A stretch of 11,053 nt of DNA from JADKCL01 sp046050405 (GTDB lineage: Bacteria > Bacteroidota > Bacteroidia > J057 > JADKCL01), in NCBI GenBank assembly GCA_046050405.1, contig JBJOPY010000106.1, positions 1-11,053 on the forward strand, in the 5' to 3' direction. Every line of letters starts with the position of its first letter. The stretch's first letter is position 1. Of the stretch, positions 1 through 6,645 are shown one piece after another. Both the position numbers and the translations under genes were made by a program. A model generated the notes under the pieces. That model worked only from the letters and a program-made list of their open reading frames with translations, had not been told where the DNA came from and ran no database searches.

Positions 1-85
1 TCGAGCTGCCCTTGCCAACAACGATTCTTTTGAGTTCGCCACGCTCATCCGCAGAGAGCGTCACACGGTATTTTATTTGACACAT
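1..85 (-). CDS. IS630-type transposase, N-terminal fragment cut by window edge
   Basis: An ATG at 85 on the minus strand opens a frame that stays open to the window edge, giving 28 residues that begin MCQIKYRVTLSADERGEL. A start of the form 'xxYRVTLSxxERxEL' followed by a lysine- and glycine-containing turn resembles the first helix of the helix-turn-helix region of IS630/Tc1-mariner-type transposases. The rest of the protein, including the DDE catalytic domain, lies outside the window, so I cannot tell whether the element is intact. It would be transcribed away from lspA. The assignment rests on a short N-terminal pattern only; another small DNA-binding protein is possible. Confidence 0.42.
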   Translation of the reverse strand, partial: MCQIKYRVTLSADERGELKRIVVGKGSS

Positions 86-359
86 CTGCAAAGATCAAGA
101 CTTTTCTCATGATCACATCGCCCACAATCCCCAGCCTCGTTCGGGATTACCGGCAGAAATGTCCACAAAAGTTGAAGCTATGTTCTTAGGCTTGACGCGA
201 CACTAGCACCTCGTCGAAGCAATCACAAGGCGTGGTCAGCGCATCGTTCGCCGAACATCGCAACCACTCCCCGGGCTAAATCCGTGCACAGTCTGGCTCC
301 ACCCCCTACCCGACAGGTATTACAAGGAGAGTTAGCTTGCCGTACAATCCCATCATGCC
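86..359. other. Intergenic stretch with no supported gene
   Basis: This stretch lies between the transposase-like start and the lspA stop codon. I see no tRNA, no convincing terminator and no ORF with a start and recognisable product. A weak inverted repeat (AATCCC at 126-131 with GGGATT at 143-148, loop of 11) is too short to call. If the 1-85 fragment belongs to an insertion sequence, the end of the element should fall here. One candidate is the TA at 204-205, read on the minus strand as TAGTGTCGCGTCAAGCC, but the partner end is not in the window. The plus strand from 207 to 335 is open without a start codon and has no recognisable similarity. Confidence 0.5.
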
Positions 360-938
360 TTAAATGTCTGACCGGGAGGGCTCATCGGTCACCTCTTCCT
401 TCTTGCGATGCTTAAGGTAGTTGACCAGGGCAGCCAGCGCGTAAATGATCACCGCGAAGGTAATGTAAAGGTCAGCGACATTGAAAATGCCCGTTCCTGC
501 AAAGCCGAAATGCATGTGCATGAAATCCACTACTTTGCCAGCAATCACACGGTCGATGATATTACCAATGCCGCCTGCGGCGATCAAGGAAAAAACGACC
601 GCTTCGAGCATGCGTACCTTCTCCGACCGCAGGAAGTACACGAGTACACCGAGCAATAACAGGCCTGGAAAGATCGTCAGCAATATCAATCGCACAGTGG
701 GATCCCAGTCCGCACCCATGCTCAGGAAGGCACCATCGTTGTAGATGTGGTACCAACTGAAAAAGGCATTTGGATTCCAAGGACATTCTCCCTCCGCGTG
801 ATAGTCATAGGTGCTGAATTCTCGATTGCACAAGGGGCCAAGGAAAACGTTGGCCAAGTGCTTGGTGTACTGGTCGAGTCCGACTCCGAGCACGATGATG
901 AGAATGAAGAGGAGGTATTTCTTGCCCTTTGACATCAT
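360..938 (-). CDS. lspA: Lipoprotein signal peptidase (signal peptidase II)
   Basis: This inner-membrane aspartyl protease cleaves the signal peptide of prolipoproteins after lipid attachment to the cysteine. From the ATG at 938 the protein has 192 residues. It shows an N-terminal transmembrane helix (about 8-20) running into the conserved DQxTK motif (D22), the NxGA motif (N67-A70), two further helices (about 82-103 and 112-126), and the two catalytic aspartates in GNIIDR (D129) and FNVADLY (D156). A last helix (about 157-173) leads to a charged tail. An upstream GTG at 983 would add 15 residues without improving the protein; the paired ATGs at 938 and 935 fit the usual LspA start better, although neither has a clear ribosome binding site. 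The periplasmic loop between D22 and N67 is long and holds two cysteines (C37, C52). A gap of 235 bases separates it from atpG, so it may have its own promoter, but I could not find one. Confidence 0.93.
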   Translation of the reverse strand: MMSKGKKYLLFILIIVLGVGLDQYTKHLANVFLGPLCNREFSTYDYHAEGECPWNPNAFFSWYHIYNDGAFLSMGADWDPTVRLILLTIFPGLLLLGVLVYFLRSEKVRMLEAVVFSLIAAGGIGNIIDRVIAGKVVDFMHMHFGFAGTGIFNVADLYITFAVIIYALAALVNYLKHRKKEEVTDEPSRSDI

Positions 939-1173
939 GGGCGAAGGTCGTGGGTTTTGATGGAAATTGCAATGGATTCGCACTCAAGTCCTGGATCCTT
1001 ATCGCAGGGGAAGCACAACGACGCGTAATTCTGAATGAATCTCTCCCAAGCGGGGCGGACAGGAAGTGCAGTGTATGGAACGAATGACGATCACGCACAA
1101 GACACCACATAAGGACTTCCTCAGAACTCTTCGGTGACGCTGCCTAGTCTTTCCGAAACAGCAAGCGAGTGGT
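939..1173. other. atpG-lspA intergenic gap, no clear signal
   Basis: These 235 bases separate the atpG stop from the chosen lspA start. On the minus strand I find no TAnnTTTG promoter element and no stem followed by a T-run that would serve as a terminator. An upstream in-frame GTG of lspA at 983 lies inside. Whether lspA is read through from the atp genes or has its own promoter cannot be decided from the sequence. Confidence 0.4.
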
Positions 1174-2061
1174 TTACCCTGCGTTCGCCAAGGCCTCTGC
1201 TCCAGCGACGATTTCCAAGATTTCCTTGGTGATCGCCGCTTGGCGTGCCTGATTGTAAGCCAACTTGAGCTGCTTGATGAGTTCCTCGGCATTGGTGGTT
1301 GCATTGTCCATCGCGACCATCCTTGCCCCATGTTCGCCGGCATTGCTTTCCAGGACGGCCTTGTAAAAGCGGGTGCGCAGATTCTTCGGGATCAATTCTT
1401 TCAGAATATCAGCCTTGTTGGGCTCGAAGATGTATTCCGTGGCAACCGCAGAATCAGGAGCAGTCGGCGTGGCTTTGATTGGCAGGAACTGCTCGCTCTT
1501 GGGGGTTTGCGACATGACGTTCCTGAACTCATTGAAGACGAGCTCCACCCGGTTCCACTTTCCCTCCAAGAAGCCGTCCATGACCGTCGTCGCAATTGCA
1601 TTCACTGTATCAAAGCTCAGGTTGGCAAAAGCGTCATTGTTCTCTCCGAAGAGCAAAAATCCACGCTTCTTGAAGTATTCATATGCCTTCTTGCCAATTG
1701 CCAGTACGGTCACATTCCCTGCGGCCAACTGGGAAGCATAGACGGTCCTGGCCAATTCAGAAGCGGCCTTGTTCACGTTGGTGTTGAAGGCTCCGCAAAG
1801 TCCACGGTTGGAAGTCACGACGACCAGCAAAACCTTCTCCGGTGTTTGCTCCTTGGTGAACGGACTGTCGAGATTGTCCGATGCATCCGCGGCGAGGTTG
1901 CCCATGATCTCCCCGAGCTTCTGGGCATAGGGGCGTAACTGCACGATCGCATCCTGGGCACGCTTCAGCTTGGCGGCGGCCACCATTTTCATGGCGCGCG
2001 TAAGCTGCTGGGTACTTTTGACGCTCTTAATCCGCTCCCGTAATTCTTTTGTATTCGCCAT
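1174..2061 (-). CDS. atpG: F-type ATP synthase gamma subunit
   Basis: Gamma is the central rotor shaft of F1. It couples rotation of the c-ring to conformational change in the alpha/beta hexamer. The 295-residue length is normal. The N-terminal coiled-coil helix begins with ELRERIKSVKSTQQLTRAMKMVAAAKLKRAQ, abbreviated here as the conserved 'RIxSxxxTxxITxAMxMVAAxKLxxA' pattern; the SNRGLCGAFN core motif lies near residues 84-93. The C-terminal helix carries the conserved NATTNAEELI and AYNQARQAAITKEI blocks that pair with the N-terminal helix. It ends with TAA at 1174-1176. It lies 23 bases downstream of atpA and is the last atp gene here: atpD and atpC do not follow, unlike the E. coli order. 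Confidence 0.97.
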   Translation of the reverse strand: MANTKELRERIKSVKSTQQLTRAMKMVAAAKLKRAQDAIVQLRPYAQKLGEIMGNLAADASDNLDSPFTKEQTPEKVLLVVVTSNRGLCGAFNTNVNKAASELARTVYASQLAAGNVTVLAIGKKAYEYFKKRGFLLFGENNDAFANLSFDTVNAIATTVMDGFLEGKWNRVELVFNEFRNVMSQTPKSEQFLPIKATPTAPDSAVATEYIFEPNKADILKELIPKNLRTRFYKAVLESNAGEHGARMVAMDNATTNAEELIKQLKLAYNQARQAAITKEILEIVAGAEALANAG

Positions 2062-2084
2062 TTCGGCCCGCAGTTATTGGGGTA

Positions 2085-3674
2085 TCAATTCTTGAAATTG
2101 GCCGCGATGTCCCGGGCAGTCTCAGTGAGTGCCTTTTCGACCTCCGGCTTCGTCACATCCCCACCCTTCTTGGCCAGTTCTTCCAACACATCCTTATGAT
2201 TGATGCGCAGATCTTCGATGTAGGAACGCTCGAACTCCTTGATCCGATGGACAGGAACGGAATCCAAGAGGCCTTTGGTGCCAGCGAAGATGATCGCGAT
2301 TTGCTCCTCCACGGGAATCGGGCTGAGCTGCTTTTGCTTCAAAATCTCCACAAGACGCTTGCCGCGCTCAAGCTGGGCCATGGTGCTCTTGTCAAGGTCC
2401 GAACCAAACTTCGAGAACGCTTCCAGCTCCCTGTACTGAGCAAGGTCGAGTTTCAAGGTTCCTGCGATCTTCTTCATCGGCTTGATCTGTGCCGAACCAC
2501 CGACGCGGCTCACGGAGATACCGACGTTGATCGCCGGACGCACCCCAGAGTTGAAGAGGCTGGACTCGAGGAAGATCTGACCGTCAGTGATGGAGATCAC
2601 ATTGGTGGGGATGTAAGCGGAGACGTCACCGGCTTGAGTCTCGATGATCGGAAGCGCGGTCAGCGAACCTCCGCCCTTCACGAACTTCTTGAAGTTCTCA
2701 GGAAGGTCGTTCATCTCTGCCGCAATCTGATCGTTCTCGATGATCTTGGCGGCACGCTCCAGCAAGCGGCTGTGCAGGTAGAATACGTCCCCTGGGTAAG
2801 CCTCGCGACCGGGGGGGCGACGGAGCAGCAGGGAAACCTCACGGTAGGCGACAGCCTGCTTGCTGAGGTCGTCAAAGATCACCAGTGCATGGCGGCCTGA
2901 ATCACGGAAAAACTCTCCAATGGCTGCACCCGCAAACGGCGCGAAGTACTGCAATGGTGCAGGAGACGAAGCCGGAGCCGCGACCACGACCGTGTAGTCC
3001 ATCGCTCCTGCCTTCTCCAGTGCCTTCACCACCTGAGCGATCGTGGAACCTTTCTGGCCACAAGCGACATAGATGCAGAAGACAGGCTCCCCCTTGTCAT
3101 AGAATTCCTTCTGGTTCACGATGGTGTCAATGGCGACAGCGGTCTTGCCCGTCTGGCGGTCACCGATGATCAGCTCCCGCTGGCCGCGACCGATCGGAAT
3201 CATGGAGTCAATGGCCTTCAACCCCGTCTGCAATGGCTGCGCCACGGGCTGACGGTAGATCACACCCGGAGCCTTCCTTTCGAATGGGGAGTCAAAAAAC
3301 TCACCTCCCATGGGGCCCTTGCCGTCAATGGGCTCGCCCAACGGATTGATGACCCGGCCAATCAAGCCATCCCCTACTGGCAAGGAGGCGATGCGACCCG
3401 TGCGCTTCACGGTGTCGCCCTCCATGATGCCACCACTTTCTCCAAAAAGTACCGCTCCGACATTGTCCTCCTCCAAGTTCAACACCATGCCGCGAAGGCC
3501 GTTTTGAAATTCGATGAGCTCGCCTGATTGTACCTTGTAGAGTCCATATATCCTTGCGATGCCGTCGCCAATTTGGAGGACGGTTCCGACTTCCTGCAAT
3601 TCTGCCTCGGTTTTGAAGCCGCTAAGCTGCTCACGCAAGATCGCTGACACTTCGTCTGGCCTTACTTCTACCAT
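2085..3674 (-). CDS. atpA: F-type ATP synthase alpha subunit
   Basis: Alpha forms the F1 hexamer with beta. It binds nucleotide at the noncatalytic sites and supplies the arginine finger to the catalytic site. The 529 residues are slightly longer than the E. coli protein (513). Visible parts are the N-terminal beta-barrel (about 25-95), the Walker A loop GDRQTGKT at 171-178, the Walker B strand ALVIFDDLSK at 263-272, the LLLRRPPGREAYPGDVFYLH block near 282-301, and the arginine finger R390 in SVSRVGG. All key residues expected of a working alpha subunit are present. It starts 2 bases after the atpH stop and 23 bases lie between it and atpG, so the three are surely co-transcribed. The partner beta gene is not in this window. 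Confidence 0.98.
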   Translation of the reverse strand: MVEVRPDEVSAILREQLSGFKTEAELQEVGTVLQIGDGIARIYGLYKVQSGELIEFQNGLRGMVLNLEEDNVGAVLFGESGGIMEGDTVKRTGRIASLPVGDGLIGRVINPLGEPIDGKGPMGGEFFDSPFERKAPGVIYRQPVAQPLQTGLKAIDSMIPIGRGQRELIIGDRQTGKTAVAIDTIVNQKEFYDKGEPVFCIYVACGQKGSTIAQVVKALEKAGAMDYTVVVAAPASSPAPLQYFAPFAGAAIGEFFRDSGRHALVIFDDLSKQAVAYREVSLLLRRPPGREAYPGDVFYLHSRLLERAAKIIENDQIAAEMNDLPENFKKFVKGGGSLTALPIIETQAGDVSAYIPTNVISITDGQIFLESSLFNSGVRPAINVGISVSRVGGSAQIKPMKKIAGTLKLDLAQYRELEAFSKFGSDLDKSTMAQLERGKRLVEILKQKQLSPIPVEEQIAIIFAGTKGLLDSVPVHRIKEFERSYIEDLRINHKDVLEELAKKGGDVTKPEVEKALTETARDIAANFKN

Positions 3675-3676
3675 TG

Positions 3677-4234
3677 TTATAACTGTTTAACGTATGGATT
3701 ACTGTCAAATTCTTGTTTCAATGACCTTAGTCTTGTCGCGAGGCTTGCATCGAACTGCTTGTCCCCGACATCCAGGATGAATCCGCCAATCAACCCCGAA
3801 TCAATGACCTCTTGTATCTCCAGGGTGGTCTTGAAATCGGTCTCGACCATTTGTTTGATTTTGGCGATTTGAGCACGTGTCAGAGGTGCAGCACTTCTGA
3901 CCACCCCGCGTGTCACATTGTGGACGCGATCATATTGATGCAGGTACCGCTCGGCGATGTCGTCCAGATAGCGTTCCCGCCTCTTGCGGAGGATGATCTC
4001 AAGGAGCCCCTGGGTGATGTCACATAACTGCTTCCCGAAGATCAAGCCAATGATTCTCTGCTTCTTGTCGCCCATGACAAGCGGACTTTCCAGCATGTTG
4101 ACGAAGTCACGATTGCGCTGGCAGACATCGTGGATGCGCTGGAAATCGTCGCGTACACGATCCATCTGCCCGCGCTCCCGGGCAAGGATGAGAATCGAGT
4201 TCGCATAACGGTCTCCCAGTTTGATTTCGATCAT
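3677..4234 (-). CDS. atpH: F-type ATP synthase delta subunit
   Basis: Delta joins the top of the alpha/beta hexamer to the b-subunit stalk as part of the stator. The protein has 185 residues, the usual size. The N-terminal helical domain starts with the typical 'RYANSIxxLARExG' pattern. The C-terminal domain carries the family signature around residues 144-168, with GLIGGFILDVGDKQFDAS followed by LRSLKQEF. It begins 7 bases after the atpF stop and ends 2 bases before the atpA start, the standard b-delta-alpha order. Nothing unusual was seen. Confidence 0.96.
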   Translation of the reverse strand: MIEIKLGDRYANSILILARERGQMDRVRDDFQRIHDVCQRNRDFVNMLESPLVMGDKKQRIIGLIFGKQLCDITQGLLEIILRKRRERYLDDIAERYLHQYDRVHNVTRGVVRSAAPLTRAQIAKIKQMVETDFKTTLEIQEVIDSGLIGGFILDVGDKQFDASLATRLRSLKQEFDSNPYVKQL

Positions 4235-4241
4235 GATCGAC

Positions 4242-4736
4242 TTAGTTGAGGTTCATGTCGCTGATGTACTTCTCGACGATCTGCTGCTGCACCTGTGGGT
4301 TGGCCAGCTCCTGGCGAAGGACTTTCTCGGCCACCAGAATGGAGAGGTTTGCCAGCTGGTTCTTGACGTCGGTGAGAGCGCGCATCTTTTCGGAACGGAT
4401 GTCCTCCAATGCTTTCTCGACCATGCGCTTGTATTCTGCCTCGGCATCGCGGCGTGATTTGGCTACGATTTCCTCGCCCATGGTACGGGCCTCCTTCAGC
4501 ATGTCTTCGCGCTCTTTCCGCGCTTGAGACAGCAGAGCCTCGTTCTCGGATATCAGATTGGCCATTTCCCCGCGAACCCTTTTGGCTTCGTCGATGGATT
4601 TTTGGATGCCCTCCTCACGGTCTTTGATCGCAGCCATGATAGGCTTCCAGGCGTACTTTTTCAGCAGCGCCACCAAGATCAGGAAGATGAGCAGTGCCCA
4701 GAAGAACAGGCCGAGCTTCGGCGTTAACAGATCCAT
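4242..4736 (-). CDS. atpF: F-type ATP synthase b subunit
   Basis: Subunit b is the peripheral stalk that holds F1 against rotation. The 164 residues contain one N-terminal transmembrane helix (about 8-26, GLFFWALLIFLILVALL) followed by the conserved KKYAWKPIMAAIKDRE hinge. A long charged helix (about 35-150), rich in E, K, R and A, forms the right-handed coiled-coil dimer. Only one b-type gene is present, so a homodimer is expected rather than the b/b' pair of cyanobacteria and alpha-proteobacteria. It lies 7 bases before atpH. It is separated from atpE by about 123 bases that include a strong hairpin, the only large gap inside the atp cluster. Confidence 0.96.
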   Translation of the reverse strand: MDLLTPKLGLFFWALLIFLILVALLKKYAWKPIMAAIKDREEGIQKSIDEAKRVRGEMANLISENEALLSQARKEREDMLKEARTMGEEIVAKSRRDAEAEYKRMVEKALEDIRSEKMRALTDVKNQLANLSILVAEKVLRQELANPQVQQQIVEKYISDMNLN

Positions 4737-4807
4737 TTTATTGCTGTATTGCTATCACTAGCATTAAGTCAAACTCTATACTCGAAACAAAGAAAAAACA
4801 GTTGAGA

Positions 4808-4839
4808 GCCGATGGAAGGCCGATGCATTCCATCGGCCT
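4808..4839 (-). promoter_or_regulatory. Alternative hairpins between atpE and atpF
   Basis: Two mutually exclusive 9-base-pair stems share an arm. Stem 1 pairs AGGCCGATG (4817-4825) with CATCGGCCT (4831-4839), with a 5-base loop. Stem 2 pairs GCCGATGGA (4808-4816) with TCCATCGGC (4829-4837), with a 12-base loop. Both arms are perfect. On the minus-strand transcript a run of six U (4793-4798) follows, but it starts 9 bases after the stem, which is too far for a strong intrinsic terminator. The position, just after the stop of the high-copy c subunit gene and before atpF, fits a partial terminator, an RNA-processing site or a 3' stabiliser that raises atpE output. The structure is seen directly; the role is inferred. 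Confidence 0.6.
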
Positions 4840-4859
4840 GTATTCCATCATGCTCCGAA

Positions 4860-5078
4860 TCACTTCAGGGCGATCAGCAGACAGATGACCTCACCGAAGA
4901 GTGCAACACCTTCCACGAAGGCGGCAGTAAGAATCATACTTGCACGGATGTCTCCTGATGCCGACGGTTGACGGGCGATCGACTCCACTGCGCTTGCCGC
5001 AAGGCGTCCAATACCCATCCCGGCACCAATGGCTGCCAATCCTGCCCCGATTCCTGCTCCTGCAAATCCTATGTCCAT
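4860..5078 (-). CDS. atpE: F-type ATP synthase c subunit (proteolipid)
   Basis: Subunit c forms the rotating membrane ring; each copy carries one ion across. The 72 residues make the usual two-helix hairpin: helix 1 is glycine-rich (about 4-31, with GAGIGAGLAAIGAGMGIG), the cytoplasmic loop carries ARQP (35-38), and helix 2 (about 46-71) holds the ion-binding carboxylate E56 in FVEGVAL. Aligned by eye to the Ilyobacter sodium-type c subunit, the sodium ligands are missing: I23 replaces the Gln, G57 the Ser and F61 the Tyr. Proton coupling is therefore expected. A second glutamate, E63, sits seven residues further along helix 2, where chloroplast and mammalian c subunits have a hydrophobic residue. 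The start is preceded by AAGG. It lies 39 bases after atpB. Confidence 0.96.
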   Translation of the reverse strand: MDIGFAGAGIGAGLAAIGAGMGIGRLAASAVESIARQPSASGDIRASMILTAAFVEGVALFGEVICLLIALK

Positions 5079-5117
5079 AACCTTAAATGTTTATTGTAAA
5101 TGAAACGAAAGTACAAT

Positions 5118-6242
5118 TCAATGATGAGCCACCTCAGCGTGGCCGTGTTCCTCGTCGTGATGATCATGAGTCTCCATCGCCTGACCGATGAAAACCGCGG
5201 TCAGCAACGAAAACACGAAAGCCTGCACCGCTGCCACGATCAGCTCCACCGCGAAAATGAAGAGGGAGAAGGCAAGCGACAGTGGCATGATTCCCAAGCC
5301 TTTTCCGAGATTCTCGCCATTCTCGCCCATGATGAAAATCAGCGAGATCAGGGAGAGCACCATGAAGTGGCCTGCTGAGATATTGGCAAATAGACGTATG
5401 GCCAAGGCAGCGGGCTTGGTAAAGAAGCCCATCAATTCCACGACCAGCATCAGGGGCTTCATCCAGATGGGTACACCCGGGAACCAAAAAAGGTGCTTCC
5501 AGAAATCCTTGGAGCCGTTTGCGATGATCAAGACAAACGTGATCATCGCTAGCATGATCGTGATCGTCGTATTGCCTGCAATGTTGGAACTCAGCGGGGT
5601 GAGTCCGAACAAATTGCTGATCCAGAGAAAGAAAAACAGCGTCAGTAGGTAAGGCATGAACTTGTCATGCTTGCCATGAAGATAAGGCTTGGCGATGTCG
5701 TCGCGAACGAAAAGGATCAGTGGCTCCATGAAGCTCTGCAAACCCTTGGGCGCCATTCCTTCACGCTTCTTGTACGCTTTTGCCACGGAGGTGAAGAGCA
5801 CGAACATCAGGATGGCCATGAGCAGAATGTGAAGACCAGTCTTGGTCATGGAGAAGTCCATCACCGTGGCCAATTTGTTCCTGGGGCTAACTTTATCGTG
5901 GTGAACATCATAGTCGCCGGACTCCTGCAATGCCTTGGTGGTCAAAAAGAATTGCACCCCCTTTTCAGAATGGTAGAGGATCCACGGCAAAGGAAGCGAA
6001 ATGGCCGTTTCACCGATGTCGGTAATGTGCCAGTCGTGGGTATCCATCACGTGGTGAATGATCACATCGGAGATCTTCTCTTCACCGTGTCCTCCATGAT
6101 CGCCCTCCGCAGTGCTTTCAGCAACTGCTGGGGTGGCTTCCTGGTGATCATGCTGTGCTTCGAGACCAGAAACCTTCAGCCCGAAGGCAATGAAAGGAAT
6201 CAGTGTCAATCTCAGTATAAAATTAGGTATTCGGCTCTTCAT
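5118..6242 (-). CDS. atpB: F-type ATP synthase a subunit, with signal peptide
   Basis: Subunit a holds the two proton half-channels beside the c-ring. I place the start at the ATG at 6242 (374 residues). It gives a clear signal peptide (MKSRIPNFILRLTLIPFIAF, cleavage probably after A29) and only a 20-base overlap with the upstream gene. The longer open frame up to 6362 would overlap that gene by 140 bases and lacks a signal peptide. After the signal comes a histidine-rich periplasmic segment (H31, H33, H49, H52, then H63, H64, H69, H72) and the SLPLPWILY block, a layout I associate with Bacteroidota AtpB. The membrane part (about 133-355) contains the essential arginine R283 in AIRLFANISAGH. 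H292 and E333 sit at the positions of E. coli E219 and H245, a reciprocal swap as in mitochondria. The C-terminus is again histidine-rich (H359-H374). Confidence 0.95.
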   Translation of the reverse strand: MKSRIPNFILRLTLIPFIAFGLKVSGLEAQHDHQEATPAVAESTAEGDHGGHGEEKISDVIIHHVMDTHDWHITDIGETAISLPLPWILYHSEKGVQFFLTTKALQESGDYDVHHDKVSPRNKLATVMDFSMTKTGLHILLMAILMFVLFTSVAKAYKKREGMAPKGLQSFMEPLILFVRDDIAKPYLHGKHDKFMPYLLTLFFFLWISNLFGLTPLSSNIAGNTTITIMLAMITFVLIIANGSKDFWKHLFWFPGVPIWMKPLMLVVELMGFFTKPAALAIRLFANISAGHFMVLSLISLIFIMGENGENLGKGLGIMPLSLAFSLFIFAVELIVAAVQAFVFSLLTAVFIGQAMETHDHHDEEHGHAEVAHH

Positions 6243-6645
6243 CTTTCGATTCTCGCACCCTGTCTTTTGAAATCGGGCGCAATTTACGCATAAGCCAGTA
6301 AACCTCAAGTCCCGTGAAAATAAAATAGCAGAAAAAGTAGCTGAGCACGAAGGGAGCCGCATGTTCCTTGTATCTCAAGGCAACAACAAATACCCCCATG
6401 ATACCGATCATCATCTTCAGGATCATGCTTGCACTGACATACGCAGTGAACAGCGTGATGCGCGTATCGATAGCGGAATAGACGATAGCGTAGGCGATAA
6501 CCCCGGATACGCTCGAGAGAAGGATCGCCCCCAGGACAAATCCCATGCTATTCTCGGGCAATGCCGTGTCCTTCATAAAGAATGCTGCGGCCATCAGCAA
6601 GAGCATGATGCCCAGGGACATGATTGAATACTTGGGAACACTCAT
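6223..6645 (-). CDS. Four-helix membrane protein, AtpI-like
   Basis: The 140-residue protein has four predicted membrane helices (about 8-24, 35-56, 64-90 and 97-118) and a charged C-terminal tail. It sits between atpZ and atpB, where AtpI (the ATP synthase I chain) is found in other bacteria, and it has AtpI's size and topology. AtpI proteins assist c-ring assembly and have been linked to magnesium supply. The sequence itself gives only a topology match; I see no decisive AtpI motif, so the function comes from position. The basic-charged residues R62, K78 and R91 lie in or near the third helix. The start ATGA overlaps the atpZ stop by 4 bases, and the 3' end overlaps the atpB start by 20 bases, which suggests translational coupling along the chain. 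Confidence 0.75.
   Translation of the reverse strand: MSVPKYSIMSLGIMLLLMAAAFFMKDTALPENSMGFVLGAILLSSVSGVIAYAIVYSAIDTRITLFTAYVSASMILKMMIGIMGVFVVALRYKEHAAPFVLSYFFCYFIFTGLEVYWLMRKLRPISKDRVRESKDEEPNT

Noticed and set aside
126..148. Inverted repeat AATCCC/GGGATT as a terminator
   Set aside because: The stem is only six pairs, the loop is 11 bases and no T-run follows on either strand.
207..335. Plus-strand open stretch of about 43 codons
   Set aside because: It has no start codon and no recognisable similarity, and is preceded directly by a stop codon; this length is expected by chance.
939..983. GTG start of lspA at 983
   Set aside because: It adds 15 residues before the usual short basic N-terminus of LspA. 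The ATG pair at 938/935 fits the family better, though the GTG cannot be excluded.
1240..1938. Plus-strand open frame (232 codons) opposite atpG
   Set aside because: It lies wholly inside atpG on the other strand and its product has no recognisable family features.
2049..2900. Long plus-strand open frame (283 codons) across the 3' half of atpA
   Set aside because: It is antisense to a highly conserved gene with clear motifs, and its translation shows no domain. The long frame follows from the codon usage of atpA.
4770..4778. Promoter-like TAGAGTTTG on the minus strand upstream of atpF
   Set aside because: The spacing within the motif is one base too long for TAnnTTTG and no -33 element stands at the right distance.
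4793..4839. atpE-atpF hairpin as a full intrinsic terminator
   Set aside because: The U-run begins 9 bases after the stem and atpF has no convincing promoter of its own, so complete termination would leave the downstream atp genes unexpressed.
5667..6293. Plus-strand open frame (208 codons) opposite atpB
   Set aside because: It is a shadow of atpB; the translation is rich in H, V and E, with no domain or start signal.
6243..6362. Longer atpB reading frame starting at 6362
   Set aside because: The extra 40 residues have no signal peptide character and would overlap the AtpI-like gene by 140 bases. The ATG at 6242 begins a good signal peptide.
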